The notes beneath the pieces are model-generated. The model had not been told where the DNA came from and ran no database searches. It was given only the letters and a program-made list of their open reading frames with translations. The translations under genes were made by a program, and so were the position numbers. A stretch of 30,776 nt of DNA, taken from positions 1 through 30,776 of the forward strand of contig JAUCBJ010005196.1 in the NCBI GenBank assembly GCA_032718475.1. Direction: 5' to 3'. Positions 1 through 9,338 of this stretch are shown one piece after another. This DNA comes from Nemertoderma westbladi. Taxonomy: Eukaryota > Xenacoelomorpha > Nemertodermatida > Nemertodermatidae. Positions within the stretch are counted from its first letter, which is position 1. Every line of letters starts with the position of its first letter.

Positions 1-2658
1 CCCTCCCTTCTCCCCTCCCTTCTCCCCTCCATCTCCCCTCCCTTCTCCCCTCCCTTCTCCCATCCCTTCCCTTCTCCCCTCCCTTCTCCCCCCCATTCTC
101 CACTCCCCTTCTCCCCTCCCTTCTCCCCTCCCTTCTCACCTCCCTAATCCCCTCCCTTCTCCCCTCCCTTCTTCCCTCCCTTCTCCCCTCCATTCTCCCC
201 TCCCTTATCCCCTCCCTTCTCCCCTCCCTTCTCCCATCCCTTCCCTTCTCCCATCCCTTCTCCCCTCCCTTCTCCCCCCATTCTCCACTCCCTTCTCCCC
301 TCCCTTCTCTCCTCCCTTCTCCCCTCCCTTCTCCCCCCATTCTCCACTCCCTTCCCCCCTCCCTTCTCACCTCCCTAATCCCCTCCCTTCTCCCCTCCCT
401 TCTCCCCTCCCTTCTCCCCTCCCTTCTCCCTCCCTTCTCCCCTCCCTCTCTCCCCTCCCTTCTCCCCTCCCTTCCCCCCCCCTTCTCCCCTCCCTTCTCA
501 TCTCCCTATCCCTCCCTTCTCCCCTCCCTTCTCCCCTCCCTTCCCTTCCCTCTCCCCTCCCTCTCCCCCCTCCCTTCTCCCCTCCCTTATCACCTCCCTT
601 CTCCCTCCCTTCTCCCCTCCCTTCTCCCTCCCTTCCCTCCCTTCTCCCTCCCTTCTCCCCTCCCTTCTCCCCTCCCTTCTCCCCTCCCTTCTCCCCTCCC
701 TCCTCCCCTCCCTTCTCCCCTCCCTTCTCACCTCCCTTATCACCTCCCTTCTCCCCTCCCTTCTCCCCTCCCTTCTCTCCTCCCTTCTCCCTTCCCTTCT
801 CCCCTCCCTTCTCCCCTCCCTTCTCCCCTCCCTTCTCCCCCCTTCTCACCTCCCTTCTCCCCACCCTTCTCCCTCCCTTCTCACCTCCCTAATCCCTCCT
901 TCTCCACTCCCTTCTCCCCTCCCTTCCCTTCCCTTCTCCCTCCCTTCCCCCTCCCTTCTCCCCTCCCTTCTCACCTCCCTTCTCCCCTCCCTTCTCCCCT
1001 CCCTTCTCCCCTCCCTCCCCCCCTCCCTCCTCCCCTCCCTTCTCCCTCCCTTCCCCTCTCCTTCCCTTCTCCCTCCCTATCCCCTCCCTTCTCCCCTCCC
1101 TTCTCCCTCCCTTCTCCCCCCTTCTCCCCTCCCTTCTCCCCACCCTTCTCCCCTCCCTTCTCCCTCCCTTCCTCCTCCCTTCTCCCTCCCTTCTCCCCTC
1201 CCTTCCCTCCCTTCTCCCCTCCCTTCTCCCCTCCCTTCTCTCCTCCCTTCTCCCCTCCCTTCTCCCCTCCCTTCTCCCCTCCCTTCTCCCCTCCCTTCTC
1301 CCCCCCTTCTCCTCCTCCATTCTCCCCTCCCTTCTCATCTCCCTAATCCCCTCCCTTCTCCCCTCCCTTCTCCCCTCCCTTCTCTCCTCCCCTCCTCCCT
1401 TCCCTTCTCCCCTCCCTTCTCCCCTCCCTTCTCCCCCCTTCTCCCTCCCTTCTCCCTCCCTTCTCCCCTCCCTTCTCACCTCCTAATCCTCCCTTCTCCA
1501 CTCCCTTCTCCCCTCCCCTCCCTTCCCTTCTCCCCTCCCTTCCCCCCTCCCTTCTCCCCTCCCTTCTCACCTCCCTTCTCCCCTCCCTTATCCCCTCCTT
1601 TCTCCCCTCCCCCCCTCCCTCCTCCCCTCCCTTCTCCTTACCTTCCCCTCTCCATTCCCTTCTCACCTCCCTAATCCCCTCCCTTCTCCCCTCCCTTCTC
1701 CCCTCCTTCTCCCCTCCCTTCTCCCCTACCCTTCTCCCCTCCCTTCTCACCTCCCTAATCCCCTCCCTTCTCCACTCCCTTCTCCCCTCCCTTCCCTTCC
1801 TTCTCCCCTCCCTTCTCCCCTCCCTTCTCTCCTCCCTTCTCCCCTCCCTTCTCCCCTCCCTTCTCCCCTTCCCTTCCCTCCCCTCCCTTCTCCCCTCCCT
1901 TCTCCCCCTTCTCCCCTCCATTCTCCCCTCCCTTCTCATCTCCCTTCCCCTCCCTTCTCCCCTCCCTTCTCCCATCCCTTCTCCCATCCCTTCTCCCCTC
2001 CCTTCTCCCCTCCCTCCCCCTCCCTTCTCCCCTCCCTTCTCCCTCCCCTCTCCCCTCCCTTCTCACCTCCCTAATCCCCTCCCTTCTCCCCTCCCTTCTC
2101 CCCTCCCTTCTCCCCTCCCTTCTCCCATCCCTTCTCCCCTCCCTTCTCCCTTCTCCTCCCTCCCTTCTCCCCTCCCTTCTCCTCCACCCTTCTCCCCTCC
2201 CTTCTCACCTCCCTAATCCCCTCCCTTCTCCCTCCCTTCTCCCCTCCCTTCTCCCTCCTTCTCCCCTCCCTTCTCCCTTCCCTTCTCCTCCACCCTTCTC
2301 CCCTCCCTAATCCCATCCCTTCTCCCCTCCCTTCCCCCCTCCCTTCTCCCCTCCCTTCTCCCCTCCCTTATCCCATCCCTTATCCCCTCCCTTCTCCCCT
2401 CCCTTCTCCCTTCCCTTCTCCCCTCCCTCCCCCCCCCCCCCTTCTCCCCTCCCTTCTCTCCACCCTTCTCCCCTCCCTTCTCACCTCCCTAATCCCCTCC
2501 CTTATCCACTCCCTTCCCTCCCTTCTCCCTTCCCTCCCTTCTCCCCTCCATTCTCCCCTCCCTTCTCACCTCCCTTATCCCCTCCCTTCTCCCCTCCCTT
2601 CCCTTCCCTTCTCCCCTCCCTTCCCTTCTACCCCCCTTCTCCCCTCCCTCTCCCCCTC
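1..2658. repeat. Homopyrimidine (CT-rich) minisatellite, about 12-bp unit
   Basis: The + strand is almost pure C and T, built from a degenerate 12-bp unit close to CTCCCCTCCCTT, with occasional A. A variant block containing CACCTCCCTAATC recurs at irregular spacing (near 140, 370, 885, 1335, 1475, 1665, 1750, 2065, 2205 and 2485), so there is a loose higher-order structure. The - strand is G-rich with regularly spaced GGG/GGGG runs, which would permit G-quadruplex or triplex (H-DNA) structures. The array ends abruptly at ordinary AT-rich DNA about 80 bp before a cortactin exon. Long open frames on the - strand (Gly-Glu-Lys-Gly and Arg-Arg-Glu-Gly repeats) follow from composition and are not genes. 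It begins at or before the window edge. Confidence 0.95.
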
Positions 2659-2739
2659 TGTTATAATATATATAACTAAAGTAATATATATATCAACTGT
2701 TATTGAGTTTGATAACTATTGTGTAACTATTTCATTCAG

Positions 2740-2980
2740 TATCAACGAGCTCCGGGACCAGGTTACTGGCGACGATGTTCGCATCCGTAAAGCCTCGTAC
2801 GACGCCGGCCCCAAGGCCTCCTACGGATACGGGGGGGAGTTCGGGGTAGAGACAGACAAGGTTGATAAAACCTCAGAGGGTTGGGAGTACAAGGCCAAGG
2901 TGGAGAAGCACACCAGTCAGAAAGATTACAAAGTCGGATGGGGAGGCGAGTTCGGCGTGCAGACGGACAGACAAGATAAG
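2740..2980 (+). CDS. CTTN: Cortactin, internal exon (N-terminal region plus first repeats)
   Basis: The exon encodes 80 residues. After an N-terminal stretch beginning INELRDQVTG come the tandem 37-residue cortactin/HS1 repeats that bind F-actin: GPKASYGYGGEFGVETDKVD, then EKHTSQKDYK and GWGGEFGVQTDRQDK. The signature YGGEFGV / SQKDYK / DRQDK is diagnostic. The acceptor is a pyrimidine-rich stretch ending TTCATTCAG before 2740 (one base completes a split codon). The donor is AAG|GTTGGT at 2980/2981, leaving phase 0. The next exon at 30643 resumes at TAVGY, exactly where a cortactin repeat should continue after DRQDK, which decides between this donor and the GTAAAC four bases later. Cortactin promotes Arp2/3 branched-actin assembly at the cell cortex. 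SH3 and proline-rich parts lie outside the window. Confidence 0.93.
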
Positions 2981-3318
2981 GTTGGTAAACAAGGTGTTAG
3001 TTGCTATATAGTCATATTGTATGTACGAGGTGTTTGTTATTATACACTTAGTAACTGTTCTTGGACTGATCCAGCATTGAATGCGTTCTGAAAACAGTGT
3101 TGTGTTGCCACAGTAACTATAACATGAATCCCAATAAACAAGTTGACAATGGATATATGCCGCACATAGATGAACGGATGAAACACGGTAAACTATGTAA
3201 ACCGAAAAACAGTGACATTCTACATCTATCATAAAACTTATTCTACTTCTAATTATGAAACAAGTTATTAATTATGTAATACGTATTTAAAATTACTCAA
3301 TAATACTGATATTAATTA

Positions 3319-3621
3319 ATGTGCAATTTCATAAAGTCTACTGGAGACCTAGATTTCGCATGCAATCACGAGCGAGCGATGCGTCACGAGCAGAGAGTCA
3401 GCGCTAAGATGCAGCATTACCGCGATGTGTGCGAGTCGACGAGGATGACATTTACACCACTTGTCGACACCGCGGAAGGCGTGTGGTGTAAGGAAACCGA
3501 GATCCTCATACATCACAAACTGAGAAACGAACTGCACGTTCTGGAACACGGTTTGAGACATTTATTAATAATACTTGCGACTTCTGACGGTAGATCGTTC
3601 CCTAACTACACAACGATTTGA
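3319..3621 (+). pseudogene. Possible retroelement reverse transcriptase C-terminal remnant
   Basis: A 100-codon open frame encodes MQHYRDVCESTRMTFTPLV, then DTAEGVWCKETEILIHHKL. The core FTPLV followed by an (E/D)GV-x-(G/C)KE motif resembles the C-terminal tail found downstream of many metazoan retroelement RT domains (pattern F-x-P-L/M-V-x-(S/T)-x(2)-G-V-x-G-x-E). The stretch is richer in CpG than its surroundings, consistent with a recently inserted coding fragment. No catalytic RT motif is present, and the frame stops soon after. The assignment rests on this short motif only, so the element family cannot be given. Confidence 0.45.
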
Positions 3622-3797
3622 AATAGAATACTTGCTTATCTCCAGTCTGGAAGACGTTTAAAAGGTTTATAAGAGTGCCGCCCTCTATTGCACCACACCG
3701 TATTAGCAAACGTAAAAAAATTGGTTAATCAACAAGTTGATGAAAAATATTGTAAGTCAATATTTGTACCGAAGTCAAAAAGGTGAGCTACGGTATT

Positions 3798-4501
3798 CTA
3801 GAATATGGTGCACACGTAGGACTTATAGGCAGTAAGAATTGCGTTTAAATTACCAGTATGAAGGGGGAAACATATAAATATTATATTAACTATTTTGTAA
3901 GCCCTCTTTACCTGCTCCAGAAAATACAAATTAAACTTTAAATCACAACATATAGTTACACTAAGATCCCTACACGATGTATCATGCCTCAATTTTGTAC
4001 CATCGAGATGATATCCATTACGGGAATTCCAATCTATTCTGCCTGTACTGTTGATATGAAGCACCGAATATTTTTCTGCGCTGCAATTTTAATCTGCCAC
4101 AGCTGAGTCCATGAAGAGTTACAGTACAATTTCACGTCGTCTGCAAATAATTATTTACAACTGATATAATTATTGATATTATATTGATATAATTATAATT
4201 AATTACAACTGATATTATTAATGCAGATCTCCATAATCTTACAACTGACACACGTAGGGAGACAGGCCTATATATATAGACAGGTCTATAATTATAGGGA
4301 TTAGTATGATCATCTTCTTTTGAACAACGGTATAATTAAGACAGTGCGCCATATTGTAGGCAAAGCTCTTGCACAGAAAGATACATTAAAAACAATTGGT
4401 ATTGGAATAGATAAGCACCTTGGAAGTTTAGCAAAAATATAACTGGGTACTCCATCTGGAGTTCTACTCAATTTCCCATCTATAGTTGGATAAGCACTCA
4501 A
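3798..4501 (-). pseudogene. Decayed LINE remnant, same type as the 15.7-18.5 kb LINE
   Basis: Read on the - strand, three blocks line up in order with the larger LINE at 15.7-18.5 kb. The first (4501-4310) encodes SRTPDGVPSYIF and ARALPTIWRTVLIIPLFKR, equivalent to NTPDSLPSNLYK and HALPSIWCTAIVIPMYKK there. The second (about 4150-4120) contains LFADDVKLY, the catalytic FADD motif. The third (4064-3798) encodes CRDLSVTICCDLKFN and ILTAYKSYV, equivalent to CKDLGITMCNDLKFS and LLTAYRSYV. Most of the RT palm between the first two blocks is missing and replaced by AT-rich sequence (about 4155-4300). Frameshifts separate the blocks, so this is a dead, internally deleted copy. Confidence 0.8.
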
Positions 4502-4695
4502 TAATTAGCATCTGGAGTAAAATCAATAGAACATTTATTAACATTTTGCGGAAGTTTTCTGGGAAAATAAGGAACTGTTATTATCTCGTATAAAATATGT
4601 TTGCTCTCGTGATATCATCGATAATAATTTTACTATTAATCTTAAGAGCGGAAATGCCAGATTTAACTTTCCGCTTCGAGTTTACATAATATTTA
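4502..4695. other. AT-rich spacer, no gene seen
   Basis: No open frame, RNA gene or repeat stands out here. The last 8 bases (AATATTTA, 4688-4695) form the left copy of the target duplication of the adjoining element. Confidence 0.6.
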
Positions 4696-4702
4696 GGATC
4701 TA

Positions 4703-4786
4703 GGACACTTCCCCCCCGGACACTTCCCCCCCGCCCAAGTAGGACACTTCCCCCCCGGACACTTGCCCCCCGGACACTTCCCCCCC
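4703..4786. repeat. Left terminal tandem array, GGACACTTCCCCCCC x5
   Basis: There are five units of about 15 bp, one interrupted by GCCCAAGTA and one carrying CACTTGCC instead of CACTTCC. It pairs in inverted orientation with 5774-5867. Confidence 0.9.
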
Positions 4787-4960
4787 AGTTAAAGTGTTAA
4801 AATTAATCTGGGTGCATCAAAGCAATAAACAAAAGTTAAAGATGGTTACAGGACAAGTTGTATCTAGACAAGTTTTTTCAAAATTATAAAAGAAACATTT
4901 TTATAGTCAAATTTTGTTTGTTTTTCTTTTAATTCCTTTAATTATTTTAATTTCTTTTAA

Positions 4961-5094
4961 TTGGGGGCTGCCGCCCCCAAACCCCCGCTTCCTTTGTTGG
5001 GGGCTACCGCCCCCAAACCCCGCTTCTTTTCTTGGGGGCTGCCGCCCCCAAACCCCCGCTTCTTTTCTTGGAGGTTATCGCACCCAGACCCCGG
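4961..5094. repeat. 35-36-bp minisatellite whose units are hairpins
   Basis: Four tandem units start at 4961, 4997, 5032 and 5068. Each of the first three opens with TTGGGGGC-(TGCC or TACC)-GCCCCCAA, an 8-bp perfect stem with a 4-nt loop, followed by ACCCCCGCTTCTTTT-like spacer. The fourth unit has decayed. The short open frames across it (repeats like GLPPPNP) are not genes. Confidence 0.9.
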
Positions 5095-5773
5095 CATTTC
5101 CCTGAGTGCCCGTGGTGAAAGACTTAAGACCATTTTAAAATGATTAATTCATGTTTGTATCATCAGATAATAAATTGACTAAGCCTAAAGTAGGAGCTGT
5201 ATTGAATGTTAACCAATTTAATATATAAATTATTACAATATTATATAATTCAACAAAATCCTATTAAAAATATTGCAAGTAACCAGGAAATTTAATATGC
5301 TGTGTGTATAATATCTATATAGTATGTATAGTAGTAATATGTATATCAATATGTAATGCTGAACACAGAATACAGGTCGACGCATGTCGATTTTACCCTG
5401 GAGAGGTATAATTTTGATTGCAACAATAATATTCATCCCCATCTGCTACAATTTGAAGAAGACTATTACATAATAATACCTATATTTAAAACAATTAATT
5501 ATTATAATTCTATAGTTAATAAAAACAGTATATCATTCCGGGGATGGAATTTATAGGTCATCTAATATAATTAATTGTTTAAAGATTAGCAAACAATACG
5601 ATGTAATTGCATTGATAAAACCCATAAATAAAACTTGGATATAAAATGTAAAATCGGGATGAAAAAGATCACTTTCTGAGCTACGAAAGGTAAATTGGAT
5701 ACAACTTATCTGGATACAAGCGGTCCGTTTACCTTAAAAATGAAAAATACGAATGTGCGAAGTTAAGAACAGT

Positions 5774-5867
5774 CGGGGGGGAAGTGTCCGGGGGGGAAGT
5801 GTCCGCGGGGGGGAAGTGTCTGGGGGGGAAGTGTCCGGGGGGGAAGTGTCCGGGGGGGAAGTGTCCG
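5774..5867. repeat. Right terminal tandem array, complement of GGACACTTCCCCCCC, x6
   Basis: There are six units of GGGGGGGAAGTGTCC in inverted orientation to the array at 4703-4786, with G-runs of 7 bases. One unit has GTGTCTG and one has an extra CG. This G-rich strand could form quadruplexes. Confidence 0.9.
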
Positions 5868-5896
5868 AACACCAATATTTAAACATGCCCTCGGAA

Positions 5897-5950
5897 CTGT
5901 CTGAGGCAAGGCAACCTTTACTAGTAAAGGTCGCCTTGGTCTCAGGACAG
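5897..5950. other. Imperfect 54-nt hairpin
   Basis: The two halves are complementary with a few mismatches: CTGTC, GAG, CAAGGC and ACCTTTAC on the left pair with GTAAAGGT, GCCTTG, CTC and GACAG on the right. The centre reads TTTACTAGTAAA. It sits just outside the right target duplication of the preceding element. I see no gene or known RNA family here. Confidence 0.6.
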
Positions 5951-6032
5951 AAGTTTATTTTCTCGAATGCATGCAGCCCAATGTATAGCCTTCTTTACAG
6001 CCTTAGCTCTTGTCTACTGTTATGGGCCACTA

Positions 6033-6652
6033 ATGTGGGGCGAGACACGTAGTCGGCGAGCCTTGGCATACGGTTCATATAGGGCAAATGGGGCATGTCC
6101 GTCTGTCTGTCTGTCCGTCCGTCTGTCTGGTAAATGTTTGAACGCGAATTTCTCGGCATCGCTCGTTCGGAATTGAACCAAACTTAGTAGGTAAGTAGTA
6201 GAGAGAAAGTTTAGAAAGTTTGTAAAGTTTGGTGAAAAATCATGCAGTCTGACGTCAGCTACGACAGATTATGTGGTTTTTAGAAAATGTTAAATTTCTC
6301 GGGAACGCCTCATTTTCCTGAGCTGAAATTTTGGTTGCTTGTAGAGAATCATGAAGTCTATCTTTTACGAAATTGAAAAGTTAAGACATTTAATTGGGGA
6401 TCTGCTAGAGACTCAGAAGTAATGACATAGGCCTACCGGTACGGTACTGCTGTACAGTGCTGCACTGGTAAGTACGAAATTGAAGAATAACAATTTGACA
6501 CCACCTAGCGGATTAACATATGATTGTATATCGAATGAATACATTTATAGCATGGGATATTGGGTCCAAACTAGACATGCCCCATTTGCTCTATATGAAC
6601 GGTATGCCAAGGCTTGCCGACTACGTGCTGCGCGAAGTCCCCACGAACGTGT
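6033..6652. mobile_element. Short inverted-repeat element, tandem copy 1
   Basis: This is about 620 bp, with ends that are imperfect inverted repeats of roughly 65 bp. The left end starts ATGTGGGGCGAGACACGTAG and runs through GGCATACGGTTCATATAGGG to GGGGCATGTC. The complement of the right end gives GTGGGG, CACGTAGTCGGCAAGCC, GGCATACCGTTCATATAGAG and GGGGCATGTC. It contains a (TCTG/TCCG) tetranucleotide tract near 6098-6129. No transposase is present, so it is non-autonomous. A clear target duplication was not found. The small open frames are spurious. Confidence 0.75.
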
Positions 6653-6675
6653 GTTATTATGTTATCTATTTATGT

Positions 6676-7287
6676 ATGTGGGGCGAGACACGTAGTCGGC
6701 GAGCCTTTGCATACGGTTCATATAGGGCAAATGGGGCATGTCCGTCTGTCTGTCCGTCTGTCTGGTAAATGTTTGAACGCGAATTTCTCGGCATCGCTCG
6801 TTCGGAATTGAACCAAACTTAGTAGGTAAGTAGTAGAGAGAAAGTTTAGAAAGTTTGTAAAGTTTGGTGAAAAATCATGCAGTCTGACGTCAGCTACGAC
6901 AGATTATGTGGTTTTTAGAAAATGTTAAATTTCTCGGGAAGGCCTCATTTTCCTGAGCTGAAATTTTGGTGGCCTGTAGAGAATCATGAAGTCTATCTTT
7001 TACGAAATTGAAAAGTTAAGACATTTAATTGGGGATCCGCTAGAGACTCAGAAGTAATGACATAGGCCTACCGGTACGGTACTGCTGTACAGTGCTGCAC
7101 TGGTAAGTACGAAATTGCAGAATAACAATTTAACACCACCTAGCGGATTAACATATGATTGTATATCGAATGAATACATTTATAGCATGGGATATTGGGT
7201 CCAAACTAGACATGCCCCATTTGCTCTATATGAAACGTATGCCAAGGCTTGCCGACTACGTGCTGCGCGAAGTCCCCACGAACGTGT
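6676..7287. mobile_element. Short inverted-repeat element, tandem copy 2
   Basis: This is a near-identical direct copy of 6033-6652, offset by about 643 bp and separated from it by a 23-bp spacer. Differences are an 8-bp contraction of the tetranucleotide tract and a handful of substitutions (for example GAACGCC to GAAGGCC and GATCTGC to GATCCGC). The two copies therefore arose by a recent tandem duplication or two insertions into the same spot. Confidence 0.8.
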
Positions 7288-8469
7288 AATTATCCATCTT
7301 ATAGTTAAAGGTTTTAGTTGTGTTGTTCAGCTGGTGATTGGGAGAGCGCTATTTCATTAAGTATTGGTGTTGGAGGCGGACAAAGTATCTTATTATTTGG
7401 TTAATAAAGATATAATTTTGTAATCTTTATTAGTTGTTCATTTCCCCTGTAGAACATCTACAAACATCTGTGTGATGTCTCAGCCACAGTCATTTCTTCT
7501 TTCTTTGCAAATCCGTAACAAGAATCGGATGTTACCTTTTTTTTACTAAAAATTGTAAAAGGCACAAACTGATCTTTGGCAGTTTTTAAAACATTATAAG
7601 AAAAGCATCCCAATAATTATCTACATTTACACAGTCTTTGAATATATCAACCCAATTTTGGTTCTGAATAAAAATAGAAAAACCGAGAAAATTTACTTTT
7701 TTAAAATCATAGAAACCTGTATTTCCATTTTTAGAAATGAAAATGTGTTAGGTGCTAAAATACTGAAGAAAACACTATCATGATCGCTTGTACGAAAGGT
7801 CGTGCTTGTTTTTAAAATAAAGATACAAAAAAGTACTTTGATGTAAATACTAAATCAAGTACATGACCCAAACGAGTAGGCTTTAGTTTAAATCGCGACC
7901 GACCTTTCTCAAATCTCATTGCTCTTTTCAAACATTACTACCCTTGCGTCTATACGACCTGACCTAACCAACACAAACGGCCCTTTCCAGGGCCAACATA
8001 TGAAATAAACAACCGTATCGCAACAGCGTATTAGCTTGTAATATATTATAGATTACATTAAAATAAAATACATCCCCTTCAAAGAACTTAATAAATAATA
8101 CCCACGCAATCCTAAAGGTGGCGCACAATACTGCTATACCGGTACCATTATTTATCTGATTTCAGGCTTGTTCAGATAGTGTAGTTCAAATGTCAAAGGT
8201 GCTACTACTACTACTACAGTAGGCCCTGCCCTACTAAATACCCCGAACCGCGGCTGCCCGGTAGGCCTATTCTAGTATTCAGTTGACAGGTTGCGGTTGA
8301 GGTTTTCTATTTTAAAGCTAATAAATAAATTATTAAATAGTACCGGTAGGCTATGTCATATACAATTCAATGATTACTGGAATTTAAAGGAGTTCAACAT
8401 TGTAATTATTATTTATATAGGCCTACCGGGCAGCCGGGTAATCAATAAAATAGAAATATAGGGCCTACA
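7288..8469. other. AT-rich non-coding stretch, no gene seen
   Basis: I find no credible coding frame. The only structure is an inverted pair of about 20 bp, GGCTGCCCGGTAGGCCTAT near 8254-8272 and its complement near 8416-8436, plus several ACCGGT/AGGCCT palindromes. It may be old unannotated repeat. Confidence 0.5.
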
Positions 8470-8759
8470 TTGCTCAGTAGGGAACATATGCTTAAATAAG
8501 CAGTACGGGTCGCACTTCTTATTTACAGATCGCACTGCTTATTTAGGCAGTTTTACTCTAATTTTTGTGTTGTTTTGATGGTTTGACAGGTAGCAAATCA
8601 AAGGGGCCCCAATTTTTCTCCTCCAATGGGAACGTTTGTATACCCTGAGTCATATTTTGAAATCAGCAATTAATTCTGTCGTGTAGAAGTCAATATAATA
8701 GGCTTTAGTCAGGTAGACAGAGGGGTCCACCGTGACTTTGGGTCATCACGCATTTTTAT

Positions 8760-9338
8760 TTGCTTAAACTTTTGTCGGACCTTAGAGTAATCAAAATCCG
8801 TCGGGTGCCACTTCGGCACCTTTGGGGAACTTTTTATAAAGCACTTAACCTAAGTTTCCATAGCAACTGGCATACAAGGTTTTATTTTGAGATATCTGCG
8901 ACCTTGCACCTATTGCCACAGCTCTTGTTAATTATTCTGAATAAGATTTCTAGAAGATTAGTTCCCATAGCAACATTATTAATAATAAATTTTGGCCTTT
9001 GGGATGTTTATTAAGATATGCCAACTATTAAACTTTAGATTATTTATGTAACTATTTATAAAAGCAAACAATTATCATCACTGGGGGGTTATTAATCACA
9101 TTTAGTTTTCATTTAATTAGATGAGTTTGTTTTTTCCTTTCAAATGCAAATTTTGACGTTTATCTATCCTACGATTGCAGAAAATAGGTACAGTAGATTC
9201 AATGTGCCATCATTCTTTACTGCGTACCTATCTGGGTATCTATCCCAAATATTCTCCATTACTGGTATTACGAAAGTGAATCAATCAGCTAGAAGAGTTG
9301 TATGTTTATTAAATTAATTATTTAAACGGAACATTGCT
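8760..9338. other. 3' non-coding part of the inner transposon
   Basis: There is no coding signal. A short strong hairpin GGTGCCACTTCGGCACC lies near 8804-8822. The remainder is AT-rich sequence downstream of the - strand gene that ends at 9339. Confidence 0.5.

Larger units (their letters stand above)
4696..5873. mobile_element. Non-autonomous element with inverted arrays of GGACACTTCCCCCCC and an 8-bp duplication
   Basis: The segment is flanked by a perfect 8-bp direct repeat AATATTTA (4688-4695 and 5874-5881). Just inside, both ends carry short tandem arrays of one 15-16-bp motif in opposite orientation: GGACACTTCCCCCCC at 4703-4786 (five units) and its complement at 5774-5867 (six units). 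The tips read GG, five variable bases, then GGACACTT. The interior is AT-rich with no credible transposase, and holds a hairpin minisatellite at 4961-5094. An 8-bp duplication is usual for hAT elements (also P and Merlin types), but the tip does not look like a typical hAT end, so I leave the superfamily open. Small frames inside are compositional. Confidence 0.75.

Noticed and set aside
144-2316. Several - strand open frames of 67-214 codons (Gly-Glu-Lys/Arg-rich)
   Set aside because: They are translations of the homopurine strand of a minisatellite. Stop codons are rare there by composition, and there is no conserved domain.
4914-5143. Proline-rich open frames (GLPPPNP repeats)
   Set aside because: These are produced by the 35-36-bp hairpin minisatellite; there is no start context or family.
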